Origin: Streptomyces violaceusniger
GTDB taxonomy: Bacteria > Actinomycetota > Actinomycetes > Streptomycetales > Streptomycetaceae
Assembly (NCBI GenBank): GCA_005405945.1
Contig: BJHW01000002.1
Coordinates: forward strand, 124,001-188,000
DNA: 64,000 nt
Reading direction: 5' to 3'
How positions within the stretch are numbered: position 1 is the stretch's first letter; each line of letters opens with the position of its first letter. The notes beneath the pieces were generated by a model. That model was not told where the DNA came from and made no database searches. It worked only from the letters and a program-made list of their open reading frames with translations. The position numbers and the translations under genes are program-made. This document shows positions 1-9,384 of this stretch, one piece after another.

Positions 1-887
1 CGGACGCGGCGCTGGTCGTGCCCGCCTTCCTGGAGCGTGGCTACCCCTACAGCAGGCCCGCCGACCGGCCACTGATCTTCACATCGCTGCACCAGAGCTA
101 TGTGGCCACGCGCGCCGCCGACCTGCCGGTGGGCTTCACCCGTGAGGCCGACGGACTGCCCGGCGACGCGGCCCTGTATCTGCTCCCGGCCACCCGACAG
201 CTCACCACGCGTACCCGGCGTGAGCTCGAACGCCGCGCCCACGCGGGCGCCACCGTCTACCTCTCGTTCTGCTCCGGCGAGCACCCCGGGACCCGCGGCC
301 CGTGGTTCGACGACCTGGACGGGCTGTTCGGTGTGGAACTGCGACTCTCCTACGGCGTGGCCGAGCCCATCGAGGACGACGTCCTGGAGATGACGTTCAC
401 CGAGGACTTCGGCGGGCTGACGGCCGGGACCTCGCTGCGCTTCCCGGTCGCGGGCAACGAGGACAGCCGGGCGTATCTGCCGGTGGTTCCGCGGGACGCC
501 CGGGTGGTGGCCGTCGACGCCCACGGGCGGCCCGCCCTGCTGGTGCGCGACACCGGGCGCGGCCGCACCGTCCTGGCCACCTACCCCCTGGAGCACATGG
601 CCGCCCGCACCGCCCGCGCCAACCCCGAGCAGACCCACCGGCTGTACGCGGCGCTCGCCGACGTGGCCGGGGTCCGCCGCCCGGTGACGGTCGACAGCCC
701 CCACGTCGGCGCGGACCTCCTCGTCCACGACGACGGGCGCCGCTTCGTATGGCTGGTCAGCCAGAGCCCCGAGGAGGTCACCGTCCGCCCCGCCGCCGAG
801 GGAACGCTGCACGACCTGGCCTCAGGCACGGCGACGGCGGATGTGACACTCGGCCCGTACGGTGTGCGCGTCCTGGAGCTGGCGTGA
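1..887 (+). CDS. Glycoside hydrolase, C-terminal part (5' end outside window)
   Basis: The reading frame is open from the first base, so this is the last ~295 residues of a longer protein. The visible part looks like the region after a catalytic barrel in glycosidases of the beta-galactosidase/mannanase type. It has a Rossmann/glutaminase-like alpha-beta domain (alternating hydrophobic strands such as AALYLLPA and ATVYLSFCSG, residues ~40-100) and then a small C-terminal beta domain ending YGVRVLELA. No catalytic residues are visible because the barrel is missing. The stop codon overlaps the GTG start of the GH3 gene by four bases, so the two are translationally coupled and probably act on the same plant or fungal polysaccharide. 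The family number cannot be fixed from this fragment. Confidence 0.6.
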   Translation, partial: DAALVVPAFLERGYPYSRPADRPLIFTSLHQSYVATRAADLPVGFTREADGLPGDAALYLLPATRQLTTRTRRELERRAHAGATVYLSFCSGEHPGTRGPWFDDLDGLFGVELRLSYGVAEPIEDDVLEMTFTEDFGGLTAGTSLRFPVAGNEDSRAYLPVVPRDARVVAVDAHGRPALLVRDTGRGRTVLATYPLEHMAARTARANPEQTHRLYAALADVAGVRRPVTVDSPHVGADLLVHDDGRRFVWLVSQSPEEVTVRPAAEGTLHDLASGTATADVTLGPYGVRVLELA

Positions 888-3154
888 CCGACCAGCCCTA
901 CCGCGACCCGACCGCGCCCGTGGCGGAGCGGGTCCGCGATCTGCTGGGGCGCATGACGCTCACCGAGAAGGTCGGCCAGGTCAACCAGCGCATGTACGGC
1001 TGGCACGCCTACGAGCGCACCGACAGCGGCCACCGGCTCACCGACGCCTTCCGCGCCGAGGTCGCCGCGTACGGCGGGATGGGTGCCCTGTACGGGCTCC
1101 AGCGGGCCGACGCCTGGTCCGGTGTCGACTTCGCCGACGGCATCACGGCGGCGGACGGGGCGCGGGTCGCCGACGCGGTGCAGCGGCACGTCGTGGACCA
1201 CACCCGGCTGGGCATACCCGTGCTGCTCGTGGAGGAGGTGCCCCACGGCCACCAGGCCCTGGACGGAACCGTGCTGCCGGTCAACCTCGCCGTGGGCGCC
1301 ACCTGGGACCCCGGGCTCTACGAGGCCGCGGCGGCCGCGGTCGGCGCGGAAGTGCGGGCACGCGGTGGCCACGTGGCGCTGGTCTCCGCCCTCGACCTGG
1401 TGCGCGACCCGCGCTGGGGCCGCGCGGAGGAGTGCTTCGGCGAGGATCCGTATCTGGCGGCCCGGCTCACCGAGGCGCTGGTGCGGGGGATGCGCGCGGC
1501 CGACGTGGCCGTGGTGCTCAAGCACTTCGCCGGGCAGGGGGCCACGGTCGGCGGACGCAACAGCGCGGCCACCGAACTGGGCGCCCGCGAACTGCACGAG
1601 ATCCATCTGGCGGCGGCCCGGGCCGGGATACGTGCCGGTGCGGCGGGTGTGATGGCGGCCTACAACGAGTTCGACGGCCTGCCCTGTGTCGCCAGTCGGC
1701 CGCTGCTGACCGAACTCCTCCGGGAGCGGCTGGAGTTCGAGGGCATCGTCATGGCGGACGGTGGCGCCATCGACCGTCTGGTCCGGCTCACGGGCGACCC
1801 GGTGGCCGCGGGCGCCCTGGCCCTCAACGCCGGATGCGACCTCGGCCTCTGGGACGCCTGCTTTCCACGGCTCGCGGAGGCGGTGGCCCAGGGGCTCGCC
1901 GCGGAGCGGACCCTGGACACCGCCGTGGCCCGGGTGCTGGCGCTGAAGTTCCGCCTGGGCCTCTTCGAGCAGCCCTACGCGCCCGCCGTGGAACAGCCCT
2001 CCGACCCGCGTGAGCTGAGTGAACGCGTGGCCCGCGCGTCCATCACCCTGCTCGCCCACGACGGGGAAGTCCTGCCGCTGACGCCCTCGGCCCGCCGGAT
2101 CGCCGTCCTCGGCCCGAACGCCGACTCCATCGCCCAGCAGATCGGCGACTACACCGCGCCACAGCGCCCCGGTCCCCACCACGTCACGGTCCTGGACGGC
2201 ATCCGCTCGGCCGCCCCGCCGGACACCGAGGTCACCTACGCACCCGGGTGCGAGCTGGTCGGCGGCGACCTCTCCGGTGTCCCCGAGGCGGTCGCGCTGG
2301 CGGCAGCGGCGGACGTCGCGGTGCTCGTCCTGGGCGGGTCCAGCGCCCGGTCGGGCGACACCACCTTCGACACCAACGGCGCTGCCGTCGTGACCTCCGT
2401 CGACTCCGCCGGTATGACCTGCGGCGAAGGCGTCGACCTGGCCGAACTGCGCCTGTCAGACGGACAGTTGGCGCTCCTGGACGCGGTGGCGGCCACGGGT
2501 GTGCCGGTCGTCGTGGTCCTCGTCCAGGGCCGTCCGCACGCCCTGCCCGACCTCTCGGAGAAGGCCGCGGCGGTGCTGAGCGCCTGGTACCCGGGCCCGT
2601 GGGGCGGACGGGCCGTCGCCGACGTACTGTTCGGCGCGGCCGGGCCCGAGGGGCGGCTGCCGGTGTCCATCCCCAGGTCGGCCGCGCAGCTGCCGGTGTT
2701 CTACAACGCCAAGGACCACCGGTACCGCGGCTATGTGGACCAGCTCGCCACCGCCCGCTACGCCTTCGGCCACGGCCTGTCGTACACCACGGTCGGCTAC
2801 GAGCCGCCGCGACTCTCCCGTGCCCGCGTGACCCCGGACGACCCCACGCTCAGCTGCCGGGTCACCGTGCGCAACACGGGTGAGCGGCCGGTGCGCGAGA
2901 CGGTGCAGCTCTACGTGCGCCGGCTGTCGGGCGGCCACTCGTGGCCCCGCGTACGCGAGCTCCGGGGCTTCGTCCGCCTCGAACTGCGGCCGGGGGAGGA
3001 GGCCGACGCCGTGTTCGCGATCGACGCCGAAACCCTCGCCTCCGTCACCCGGGACCTCGGCCTCGCCGTCGAACCCGGTGAACTGCTGCTGGAGACCGGG
3101 CCCTCCGCCACCGAAACGCGGGGGACACGGCTGGTGGTCGAGCCGCCGAGCTGA
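884..3154 (+). CDS. GH3 family beta-glucosidase/beta-xylosidase
   Basis: A 756-residue retaining exo-glycosidase that would hydrolyse terminal beta-linked sugars from oligosaccharides. The GH3 N-terminal barrel shows the PRWGRAEECFGEDPYLA segment, the KHFAGQG motif, and a nucleophile Asp in the VMAD segment at about residue 292. The alpha/beta sandwich domain follows, and a C-terminal fibronectin-III-like domain begins after FGHGLSYT. No signal peptide is visible, so it is probably cytoplasmic, acting on imported oligosaccharides. The GTG start overlaps the upstream stop (GTGA) and is preferred over the long unrelated upstream extension of the same frame. The neighbouring secreted GH5 fits a polymer-to-oligomer-to-sugar route. 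Substrate (gluco-, xylo- or other) is not decided by sequence alone. Confidence 0.9.
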   Translation: MTDQPYRDPTAPVAERVRDLLGRMTLTEKVGQVNQRMYGWHAYERTDSGHRLTDAFRAEVAAYGGMGALYGLQRADAWSGVDFADGITAADGARVADAVQRHVVDHTRLGIPVLLVEEVPHGHQALDGTVLPVNLAVGATWDPGLYEAAAAAVGAEVRARGGHVALVSALDLVRDPRWGRAEECFGEDPYLAARLTEALVRGMRAADVAVVLKHFAGQGATVGGRNSAATELGARELHEIHLAAARAGIRAGAAGVMAAYNEFDGLPCVASRPLLTELLRERLEFEGIVMADGGAIDRLVRLTGDPVAAGALALNAGCDLGLWDACFPRLAEAVAQGLAAERTLDTAVARVLALKFRLGLFEQPYAPAVEQPSDPRELSERVARASITLLAHDGEVLPLTPSARRIAVLGPNADSIAQQIGDYTAPQRPGPHHVTVLDGIRSAAPPDTEVTYAPGCELVGGDLSGVPEAVALAAAADVAVLVLGGSSARSGDTTFDTNGAAVVTSVDSAGMTCGEGVDLAELRLSDGQLALLDAVAATGVPVVVVLVQGRPHALPDLSEKAAAVLSAWYPGPWGGRAVADVLFGAAGPEGRLPVSIPRSAAQLPVFYNAKDHRYRGYVDQLATARYAFGHGLSYTTVGYEPPRLSRARVTPDDPTLSCRVTVRNTGERPVRETVQLYVRRLSGGHSWPRVRELRGFVRLELRPGEEADAVFAIDAETLASVTRDLGLAVEPGELLLETGPSATETRGTRLVVEPPS

Positions 3155-3193
3155 TCGCACGCTGTCTGGACGGAGATGTGAGGGGCCGTCAGT

Positions 3194-3241
3194 ATGGTGC
3201 CCGGGCGCGCCGGGTCCGGCGGAGCCGCGTTCGGGCACCAT
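3194..3241. terminator. Inverted repeat between the GH3 and GH5 genes
   Basis: ATGGTGCCCG (3194-3203) and CGGGCACCAT (3232-3241) are perfect 10-bp arms around a GC-rich 28-nt loop that itself contains GGCGGAGCCGC. The element starts 40 bp after the GH3 stop and ends 22 bp before the GH5 start. It could be a factor-independent hairpin terminator (no T tract follows), an attenuator, or an operator for the GH5 gene. Confidence 0.45.
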
Positions 3242-3263
3242 CGCTCACCCATGGGAAGGCCGC

Positions 3264-5212
3264 ATGCCGACCAGGAGAACATTCAGGTACCTCACGGGAA
3301 TCGCGTCGATCCTCGCCCTGCTGGCCATGGCGCCGGGACCGGCCGCCACCGCCCAACAGCCCGCCGCGCGGACGGCTCCGGACAGCGCTCCGGACAGGGC
3401 CCCGGCCACCTCCGCCACCGCCCCCGCGGCCGACACCTGGCAGCCGCCGTTGTCGACCCGCGGCCGGTACATCGTGGACGCCAAGGGCGACCGCTTCCGG
3501 CTCAAGTCCGCCAACTGGGACGGTGCGCAAGGGTCGTGGACGGGGAGCGGCAGTGTCGACGACCCCGCCAACCACCACTCCGGGCAGAACTCCTCCGGCA
3601 TCCCCCTCGGCCTGGACCGGGTCCCCTGCCGACGCTGCTCGCCGACTTCCACCGGCTCGGCATCAACAGCATCCGGCTGCCGTTCTCCAACGAGATGATC
3701 CACGCCACGGCGCCCGTGCCGGACAGCGCGGTAGCCGCCAACGCCCACCTGCGCGGAAAGACACCCCTGCAGATCTTCGACGCCGTGGTGTCCGCTCTGA
3801 GCCGGGACGGCTTCGCCGTCATCCTCAACAACCACACCAACACCACCCGGTGGTGCTGCGGAATCGACGGCAACGAGCGGTGGAACAGCGGCCAGTCCAC
3901 CCAAGCGTGGATCGACGACTGGGTCTTCATGGCCCGCCGTTACGCCGACGAACCACGCGTGGTGGGCGCCGACCTCTACAACGAGGTGCGCCGCGATGTC
4001 CTGGACGACCCCAACTGGGGTCTGGGCGATGAACACGACTGGTACACCGCAGCGCAGCGCGCCGCCGACCGCATCCTCACCGAGGCCGACCCCGACCTCC
4101 TCATCGTGATCGAGGGCATCAACTGGACCGGACTGCCGGTGGACGGGCTGCCCCACGAGCGGCCCACCCTGGCCCCCGCGCGCACCCTCTCGCACACTCT
4201 GGTCAACGCCCACAAGCTGGTGTACTCCGCCCACTTCTACGGATACACCGGCCCGCGCCACAGCGGCGCCACCGGCGTCGGCGAGACACACGACCCCCGG
4301 TACCAGGACCTCAGCCGCGAGGAACTGTATCGAGCCCTCACCGACCAGGCGTTCTTCGTCGCCGAGGACAGCGGGCGGCACTACACCGCACCCGTGTGGA
4401 TCAGCGAGTTCGGCATCGGATCGGCCGAGACGGGCACCGCCCCGCGCGCATGGTTCACCCGTATCACCGACTACTTCGCCGACCGTGACGCCGACTTCGC
4501 CTACTGGCCACTCGTGGGATGGGAAGGCCACGACGACTGGGCGCTGCTGCGCTACGACTCCACGGGCCGCGGATACGGAATCCTCGACCGGGGCGACTGG
4601 CGCGGCCCGGCGTGGCAGCGGCTGATGGCCGCGCCCGAACACACCGGGCCCGTCGACCGCGTCCCCGTCTGGCGCATGCTCGTCACCGACCACGGCGACC
4701 ATGTGCGGTCGCTGATCGAGCGGGGCCGGGGCGACTGGGATCCGGGCGCCTACAAGGCCGCCTGCCCCGATGGGCTGCGGCTGATCGGCCTCAGCCACAC
4801 CGCCGGGCGCGGACTGTGCACCGACATCGGCGCCGACGACCCGCGTGCCCCGGGTACCGCCCATACGGTCGTCACGGACGAACGGTACGTACCCGCCGGT
4901 GGCGACTGGGCCTCCGGCTACACCAAGTTCCAGTGCCCCTCGGACCAGTTCCTCATCGGCTACAGCCGCCGCGGCGACCGGGTGTCCGCCGCGCTGTGCG
5001 CCCCGGCCCGCACTCCATTGGGCGCCACGGGACGTACGGTCTGGTTCGACCGCTCCGACAACCGGCCGGCCGATGCCGCCGGTGGCGACTTCGCCCACGG
5101 CGCCTACAAGGGACAGTGCGCGGACGGCGAGTACGCCGCCGGTATCGCCTTCACCACGCGGGTGGGCAGCTCCGGGGGCCCGGACGCGCTGCTGTGCCGC
5201 CGCCTGTCCTGA
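3264..5212 (+). CDS. Secreted GH5 cellulase-like glycosidase with C-terminal Cys-repeat domain (frame broken once)
   Basis: An extracellular endo-glycanase of ~649 residues. The ATG at 3264 opens a signal peptide (basic MPTRRTFRY, hydrophobic core, APGPAATA). The GH5-like barrel follows, with acid/base Glu in LYNEVRRD (~241) and nucleophile Glu in WISEFGIG (~382), plus HFYGYTGP between them. From ~residue 490 there are three related units of ~55 residues, each with a YK/YT..C..G..LIG pattern and a closing Cys, suggesting a disulphide-rich carbohydrate-binding module. The frame is broken at the C4 run 3623-3626: one extra C joins GLDRVP to LPTLLADFHRLG without loss. All other motifs are intact, so I treat it as a sequencing error rather than a pseudogene. 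Exact GH5 subfamily is not determined. Confidence 0.8.
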
Positions 5213-5282
5213 GCCGTGGTCCCTCTGAGCTGTCGGCTGTCCTGAGCCGCCACTCGCGCCGCCACCCTTGCCCGAATCTGAC

Positions 5283-5356
5283 GTACCGTCATATCGTAAA
5301 ACGGTGCGCGCAGCCGTTGTCGCACGACACCCGCTCAACGGATCAGGAGTTACGGG
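5283..5356 (+). promoter_or_regulatory. Leader region of the ABC importer operon
   Basis: This short stretch upstream of the GTG at 5357 is A/T-richer than its surroundings (around 5289-5302) and contains ACCGT and ACGGT half-sites 11 bp apart, a possible operator or promoter core. A ribosome-binding site AGGAG lies just before the start. No proven promoter motif; the assignment is inference. Confidence 0.3.
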
Positions 5357-6184
5357 GTGGAGCCGCACACCACACCCGGGGCCGCGCCGAAAGTACGTGC
5401 CCGCGCGGTGACCCGCACCTTCGGGCACGGATCCCGGCAGGTGCACGCCCTCGGACCACTCGATATGGACATTCGGCACGGGGAGTTCTGCTGCATCGTC
5501 GGCCCGTCCGGATGCGGCAAGTCCACGTTCCTGCGCATCGTCGCCGGACTCGTCCGCCCCAGCGGTGGCGAGGTCGAGATCCGCGCGCGCCGTCGGCACC
5601 CGGCCGCGATGATCCCGCAGGACTACGGCATCTACGACTGGAAGACCGTGCTGGCCAACGTCCGCTTCGGACTCGATGTGCGGCGTGTGCCACGCAAGGC
5701 CGCCGACGCACGGGCCAGGGACTGGCTGGACCGGCTCGGCCTCTCCGACTTCGCCGACGCCTACCCGGCCACCTTGTCGGGCGGGATGCGGCAGCGGGTG
5801 GCGATCGCCCGCGCGCTCGCGGTGGAGCCGGAGGTGCTGCTCCTGGACGAGCCGTTCGCCGCGCTCGACGCCCAGTTGCGCACCATCCTCCAGGACGAGC
5901 TGCTCGCGGTGTGCCAGGCGACCCGCACCACCGCGCTGTTCGTCACCCACAGCCTGGAGGAGGCGATCGTGCTCGGGGACCGGGTGGTGGTGATGTCCGC
6001 CAGACCCGGCAGGGTGATCGCCGAACGGCACCCGCCGTTCGAGCGCCCGCGCACCGGGGCGATGCGCCGCGCCCCGCAGTTCGCCGCGCTGCGGTCCGAG
6101 CTGTGGGAACTCCTGCGCGACGAGGTCCAGCGGGGCGGGGCCGGTGCCGCCGCTCCGGCGGACACGGTGGGGAACCCCTCATGA
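5357..6184 (+). CDS. ABC transporter ATP-binding protein, NitT/TauT (SsuB-like) type
   Basis: The 275-residue ATPase of an importer for small anions or vitamin-like compounds. Walker A is VGPSGCGKST (~residues 49-58), the Q-loop is around MIPQDYG, the signature is LSGGMRQRVAIARAL, Walker B is VLLLDEPFAALD, and the H-loop is FVTHSLEEA. These match the nitrate/sulfonate/taurine subfamily. It starts at GTG 5357 after AGGAG. Its last codons overlap the ATG of the permease gene by four bases, and the solute-binding lipoprotein follows, so the three genes make a complete importer. The transported compound cannot be deduced. Confidence 0.9.
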   Translation: MEPHTTPGAAPKVRARAVTRTFGHGSRQVHALGPLDMDIRHGEFCCIVGPSGCGKSTFLRIVAGLVRPSGGEVEIRARRRHPAAMIPQDYGIYDWKTVLANVRFGLDVRRVPRKAADARARDWLDRLGLSDFADAYPATLSGGMRQRVAIARALAVEPEVLLLDEPFAALDAQLRTILQDELLAVCQATRTTALFVTHSLEEAIVLGDRVVVMSARPGRVIAERHPPFERPRTGAMRRAPQFAALRSELWELLRDEVQRGGAGAAAPADTVGNPS

Positions 6185-7119
6185 CGAGCGAGAACACGGC
6201 GGCCTCGGCCCGGACCGCGCGGCCCGGTGAACACCCTGGTGAACACCTCGGTGAAGGGGAACGGGACGGCGGATCCGCCGAGACGACGCTGCTGGTGCGG
6301 CGCCCCGGACCGGGGGAGCGCGATCCGGTCCGCGCCCACCGGCGCCGCCGCGCCCTCGAGCTCTCCCTCGCCCTCGCCGTGCCCGCCGCGCTGATCCTGC
6401 TGTGGCAGCTCGCCGCGGACCAGCGCTGGATCGACTCGCGTATCTACCCCGCGCCGTCCACGATCGCGGCGGACGGCTGGCAGCGCGCCGCCGACGGCAA
6501 GTTGTGGCCGGACGTATGGGCCACCCTCAAGCGAGTGATCGCCGGTTACGCGCTCGGCACCGCCGCGGGCTATCTCTTCGGGTTGCTGATGGGCGCGCTG
6601 CGGATGGTCCGCGCGGCGCTGGAACCGTTGCTCGACGCCCTGTACGTCGTCCCCAAGCTCGCACTGCTCCCCGTGTTCCTCAATATGTTCGGCCTCGGCG
6701 AGGGACCCCAGATCGCGCTCGTCGCGACCACCGTCTTCTTCTTCGTGTGGATTTCCACCATGGCCGCCGTGATGGGCGTCGCCGAGGGCCACCGGGAGGC
6801 CGGACAGGTATTCGGCGCCGGTCCCTGGCAGATGTTCCGCCACGTCCTGCTGCCCGCCTCGCTGCCGCAGGTCCTCGTCGGCATGCGGGTCGCGGCCGGA
6901 GTGGCGGTCCTGGTCATCGTCGCCTCCGAGCAGATCGCCGCGAACGACGGCCTCGGCCACCTGATCTTCGACTCGCGGACGCTGTTCCAGAACGACGTGA
7001 TGTTCGTCGGCATCGTCTGTGTGGCCGTGCTCGGCGTGGTCTTCTCCGAACTCGTCCGGTTCATCGGCCGCCGGCTCACCCCCTGGGCGCCACGGGACCG
7101 CGGCCGGCCCCAGTCCTGA
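6181..7119 (+). CDS. ABC transporter permease, NitT/TauT type
   Basis: A 312-residue inner-membrane permease. After a ~55-residue hydrophilic N-terminus there are six predicted helices, including ALELSLALAVPAALILLWQL and the EAA-loop region (EAGQVFGAGPWQMFRHVLLPAS) that docks on the ATPase. The ATG overlaps the ATPase stop (ATGA). Family members form homodimers with two ATPase subunits and a separate binding lipoprotein. The long charged N-terminus containing repeated GEH motifs is unusual, and translation could instead begin further inside, but the coupled ATG is the best-supported start. Confidence 0.88.
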   Translation: MTSENTAASARTARPGEHPGEHLGEGERDGGSAETTLLVRRPGPGERDPVRAHRRRRALELSLALAVPAALILLWQLAADQRWIDSRIYPAPSTIAADGWQRAADGKLWPDVWATLKRVIAGYALGTAAGYLFGLLMGALRMVRAALEPLLDALYVVPKLALLPVFLNMFGLGEGPQIALVATTVFFFVWISTMAAVMGVAEGHREAGQVFGAGPWQMFRHVLLPASLPQVLVGMRVAAGVAVLVIVASEQIAANDGLGHLIFDSRTLFQNDVMFVGIVCVAVLGVVFSELVRFIGRRLTPWAPRDRGRPQS

Positions 7120-7162
7120 CCCCCACCTCGGCTCCGACCCCCGGCCCCGGAAGGCGGCACCC

Positions 7163-8317
7163 ATGGCACGGACCCCCTCCCTCGCCCGCGCCCTGCTCAC
7201 GGGCGTGACCCTGCTGGGCGTCCTCGGCTCCCTCGCCGCCTGCGATGCGCAGACCTCGGACTCGGCCGGCCCGGGCACGCGGGGCAAGCCCCGCCCGATC
7301 ACCCCCGTCGCGGGCTGCGCCAAGGGCTGGACCGATCCCTCCGACAGGTCCGCCACCCGCGCGCCCGCCCGGTGCGCGCCCGGCGCGCCCGCGCCGAAGC
7401 CGCTGAAGGAGAAGACGAAGGTCGTCGTCTCCGCCTCCACGCTGACCGCCGAGTATCTGGCGCCCCTGCGGATCGGCGTGGCGAAGGGCGAGTTCAGCAA
7501 GGAGAAGCTCGACGTCGAAGTGAAGCTGCTGCCCACCCCGGACGCGCTTCCGCTGCTCGCCAAGGGCGATGTCGACGTCCAGTACGCGGCGCCGGAGGCC
7601 GCCGTGCTCAACGGCATCCGGCAGGGGTTCGACATTCGCTGGGTCGCCGGCAACTTCACGCCCGCGCCCGGCTCCAAGAGCGGATTCTGGGCCAGGCTGC
7701 GGCCGGGGGAGACGTCGAACGGGGTCAGCCTCAAGGACCGTACGGTCGGCACCCTCATCGGCAAGGGCTCGGTCATCACGTACCCGATGGAGAAGGTGCT
7801 CTCCGCACACCAGGCCGACATGGACAGCGTCCGCTTCCAGCAACTCGGCCCGGCCGAGGTCCTCGCCTCGCTGAAGAACGGCGGAGTGGACGCGGCCTGG
7901 CTGCTCGACCCGGCGTGGCGCCAGGTGGACGGCGACGCGGGCTACGCCTTCCTCGGCGGCCAGCCGCGGGGCGAACCGCTCGGCGGGCTCCTGTTCGGCC
8001 CCGATCTGCTGACCGGGGACCCGGACGCGGGGGTGGCGTTCCTGCGCGCCTACATCCGCACCGTCAACACCTACTTCGCCGGGGACTACAAGAAGGACGA
8101 GGCATTCCTCGACGACGTCGGCGACGTGCTCAAGACCGAGCCCGACACGCTGGCCGCCGTGCCGTCGCTGCGCATGGACTGGGAGATCCGCGCGGGCACC
8201 GTGGACCGCCTGCAGAAGGCGTACGCCACCGCCGGGGTGGTCGAGGGCGACCCCCTGCCCGAGGACCGGGTCGTGGACCGCTCCTTCTACGCGGAGGCGG
8301 TCGGCCACCAGCCGTAA
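7163..8317 (+). CDS. ABC transporter solute-binding lipoprotein (NMT1/THI5-like)
   Basis: A 384-residue secreted lipoprotein. It starts at ATG 7163 after GGAAGG, has a lipobox LGSLAAC (Cys ~28), then a linker, then a type-2 periplasmic-binding fold with the NitT/TauT pattern (LAPLRIGVAKGEF, KGDVDVQYAAPEAAVLNGI, and a GTLIGKGS domain-crossing segment). It captures the substrate for the permease/ATPase encoded just upstream, 43 bp away. The family binds sulfonates, nitrate, thiamine precursors and similar molecules; nothing here decides among them. The convergent TetR gene lies downstream, with a GC-rich hairpin-prone spacer between them at 8318-8433. Confidence 0.88.
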   Translation: MARTPSLARALLTGVTLLGVLGSLAACDAQTSDSAGPGTRGKPRPITPVAGCAKGWTDPSDRSATRAPARCAPGAPAPKPLKEKTKVVVSASTLTAEYLAPLRIGVAKGEFSKEKLDVEVKLLPTPDALPLLAKGDVDVQYAAPEAAVLNGIRQGFDIRWVAGNFTPAPGSKSGFWARLRPGETSNGVSLKDRTVGTLIGKGSVITYPMEKVLSAHQADMDSVRFQQLGPAEVLASLKNGGVDAAWLLDPAWRQVDGDAGYAFLGGQPRGEPLGGLLFGPDLLTGDPDAGVAFLRAYIRTVNTYFAGDYKKDEAFLDDVGDVLKTEPDTLAAVPSLRMDWEIRAGTVDRLQKAYATAGVVEGDPLPEDRVVDRSFYAEAVGHQP

Positions 8318-8433
8318 CCCCCTGCGGGGCCCGGGGGCTGGCTCCCATGCGCCCGGGGTGCTGCCGCACCGGACTCGTCCTCGCGGCGCCGCGGCCGGCC
8401 CCCGGTGAGCCCGTCCCCGGCCGCCCCGCACCG

Positions 8434-9105
8434 TCACAGCGGGCCGAGCAGGGCGGTGGTGAGCCCGCACAGCGCCGTGATCAGATCCTGGCCCAGCGTC
8501 CGCCAGGAGTCCTCCGTCGCGGCGGGGTCGATGCGGCCGTTCGCCAGGTCGTACTCCAGCTCGGCGAAGGCGTGCACCGAGAGCTGGCGCACCATCGTGC
8601 CGTGCCGGGCGAAGAGTTCGGGGCGGACGCCGTCCCGGCGAATGCCACCGAGCTCGTTGAGCAGCCGGTACGACGGAGTGTCGAGGTGTTCCTGGAGGAC
8701 GTAGTCGCGCAGCGCGGGCTCGACCAGCGCCTGTGCGAAGAAGCGGGCGGACCAGGCGGGGGTGCCCGCTTCGATGTGGTGCTCGACGGTCGGCAGGATG
8801 AGGCAGCGGTAGTGCTCCTCCAGGGACACGGTGTCCTGCCCGCGCAGCGCCTCCACCATGGCGATGCGGTGTTTTTCGACCAGTTGGGTGTGGCTCGACA
8901 GGATCGTCTTGATGAGCCCGTCACGGCTCTCGAAGTGGTACTGAACCGCTGAGTTGTTGCGCTGGCCGGCTGCCTCGCTGATCTGCCGGACCGAGACGTT
9001 GGCGAAACCGTGCTCGGCGTAGAGCCGCTCGGCGGTGCGCATCAGCTTGTCGCGCGCGAGCGCCGAGCGGGGAGACGGCGGGGCAGCCGGGCCGGGAGGG
9101 GTCAT
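8434..9105 (-). CDS. TetR family transcriptional regulator of the P450 operon
   Basis: A 223-residue repressor-type protein. The N-terminal helix-turn-helix is visible (LMRTAERLYAEHGFANVSVRQISEAAG, then YHFESRDGL), followed by a variable ligand-binding domain. The ATG at 9105 overlaps the ferredoxin stop (ATGA), so it is the third gene of a P450-ferredoxin-TetR operon. The same frame extends ten residues upstream, but the coupled ATG is preferred. The large palindrome in front of the P450 gene (10621-10659) is the obvious candidate operator, giving autoregulation; this link is inferred from position. Confidence 0.88.
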   Translation of the reverse strand: MTPPGPAAPPSPRSALARDKLMRTAERLYAEHGFANVSVRQISEAAGQRNNSAVQYHFESRDGLIKTILSSHTQLVEKHRIAMVEALRGQDTVSLEEHYRCLILPTVEHHIEAGTPAWSARFFAQALVEPALRDYVLQEHLDTPSYRLLNELGGIRRDGVRPELFARHGTMVRQLSVHAFAELEYDLANGRIDPAATEDSWRTLGQDLITALCGLTTALLGPL

Positions 9106-9296
9106 TCCGCTAGGCGAATCGCCCCGGTCGGGCACACCGCGGCGGCCGCGCGGACGGCTTCGTGGTGTTCCGGCGGCGGAGCGCTGTCCAGCACGACGAC
9201 ACTCCCGTCTTCCTCTCGCTGGTCGAAGACCTGATCGGCCCTGGCCACGCAGAGCCCGCTGGCACAGCAGGCATCCCCGTCAACAGTGATCCGCAT
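9102..9296 (-). CDS. Ferredoxin (3Fe-4S/4Fe-4S, P450 redox partner)
   Basis: A 64-residue single-cluster ferredoxin that passes electrons to the P450 encoded immediately upstream. It has the actinobacterial P450-ferredoxin pattern: DACCASGLC near residues 7-14 and a final Cys-Pro (VCPTGAI) near residue 54. The ATG at 9296 has AGGAAGG just upstream; a longer version starting 27 bp earlier has no comparable site. The gene is coupled to the TetR gene by ATGA. A ferredoxin reductase is not present nearby and would be supplied in trans. Confidence 0.92.
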   Translation of the reverse strand: MRITVDGDACCASGLCVARADQVFDQREEDGSVVVLDSAPPPEHHEAVRAAAAVCPTGAIRLAE

Positions 9297-9352
9297 GGTA
9301 CCTTCCTCGCTCCTTTCGTCCACGGTTTTCAGCGGCCGAGCTTCTCACCGGT

Positions 9353-9384
9353 GTTCACCTGGTGACGGTTGTTCACCAGGTGAC
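9353..9384. repeat. Pair of 14-bp palindromic sites at the P450/ferredoxin junction
   Basis: GTTCACCTGGTGAC (9353-9366) and GTTCACCAGGTGAC (9371-9384) are near-identical palindromes, 18 bp from centre to centre. The second spans the P450 stop codon. In the minus-strand message the two 11-nt cores can pair with each other, so the element could be an intercistronic hairpin or a protein-binding site. Function is unknown. Confidence 0.5.

Noticed and set aside
3264..5212. GH5 gene as a true pseudogene
   Set aside because: Only one base is missing, all catalytic and signal features are intact, and the break type is shared with 12 other genes in the window.
3245..6031. Open 928-residue minus-strand frame over GH5 and the ABC ATPase
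   Set aside because: Antisense of two well-supported plus-strand genes, crosses an intergenic region, and has no domain signal.
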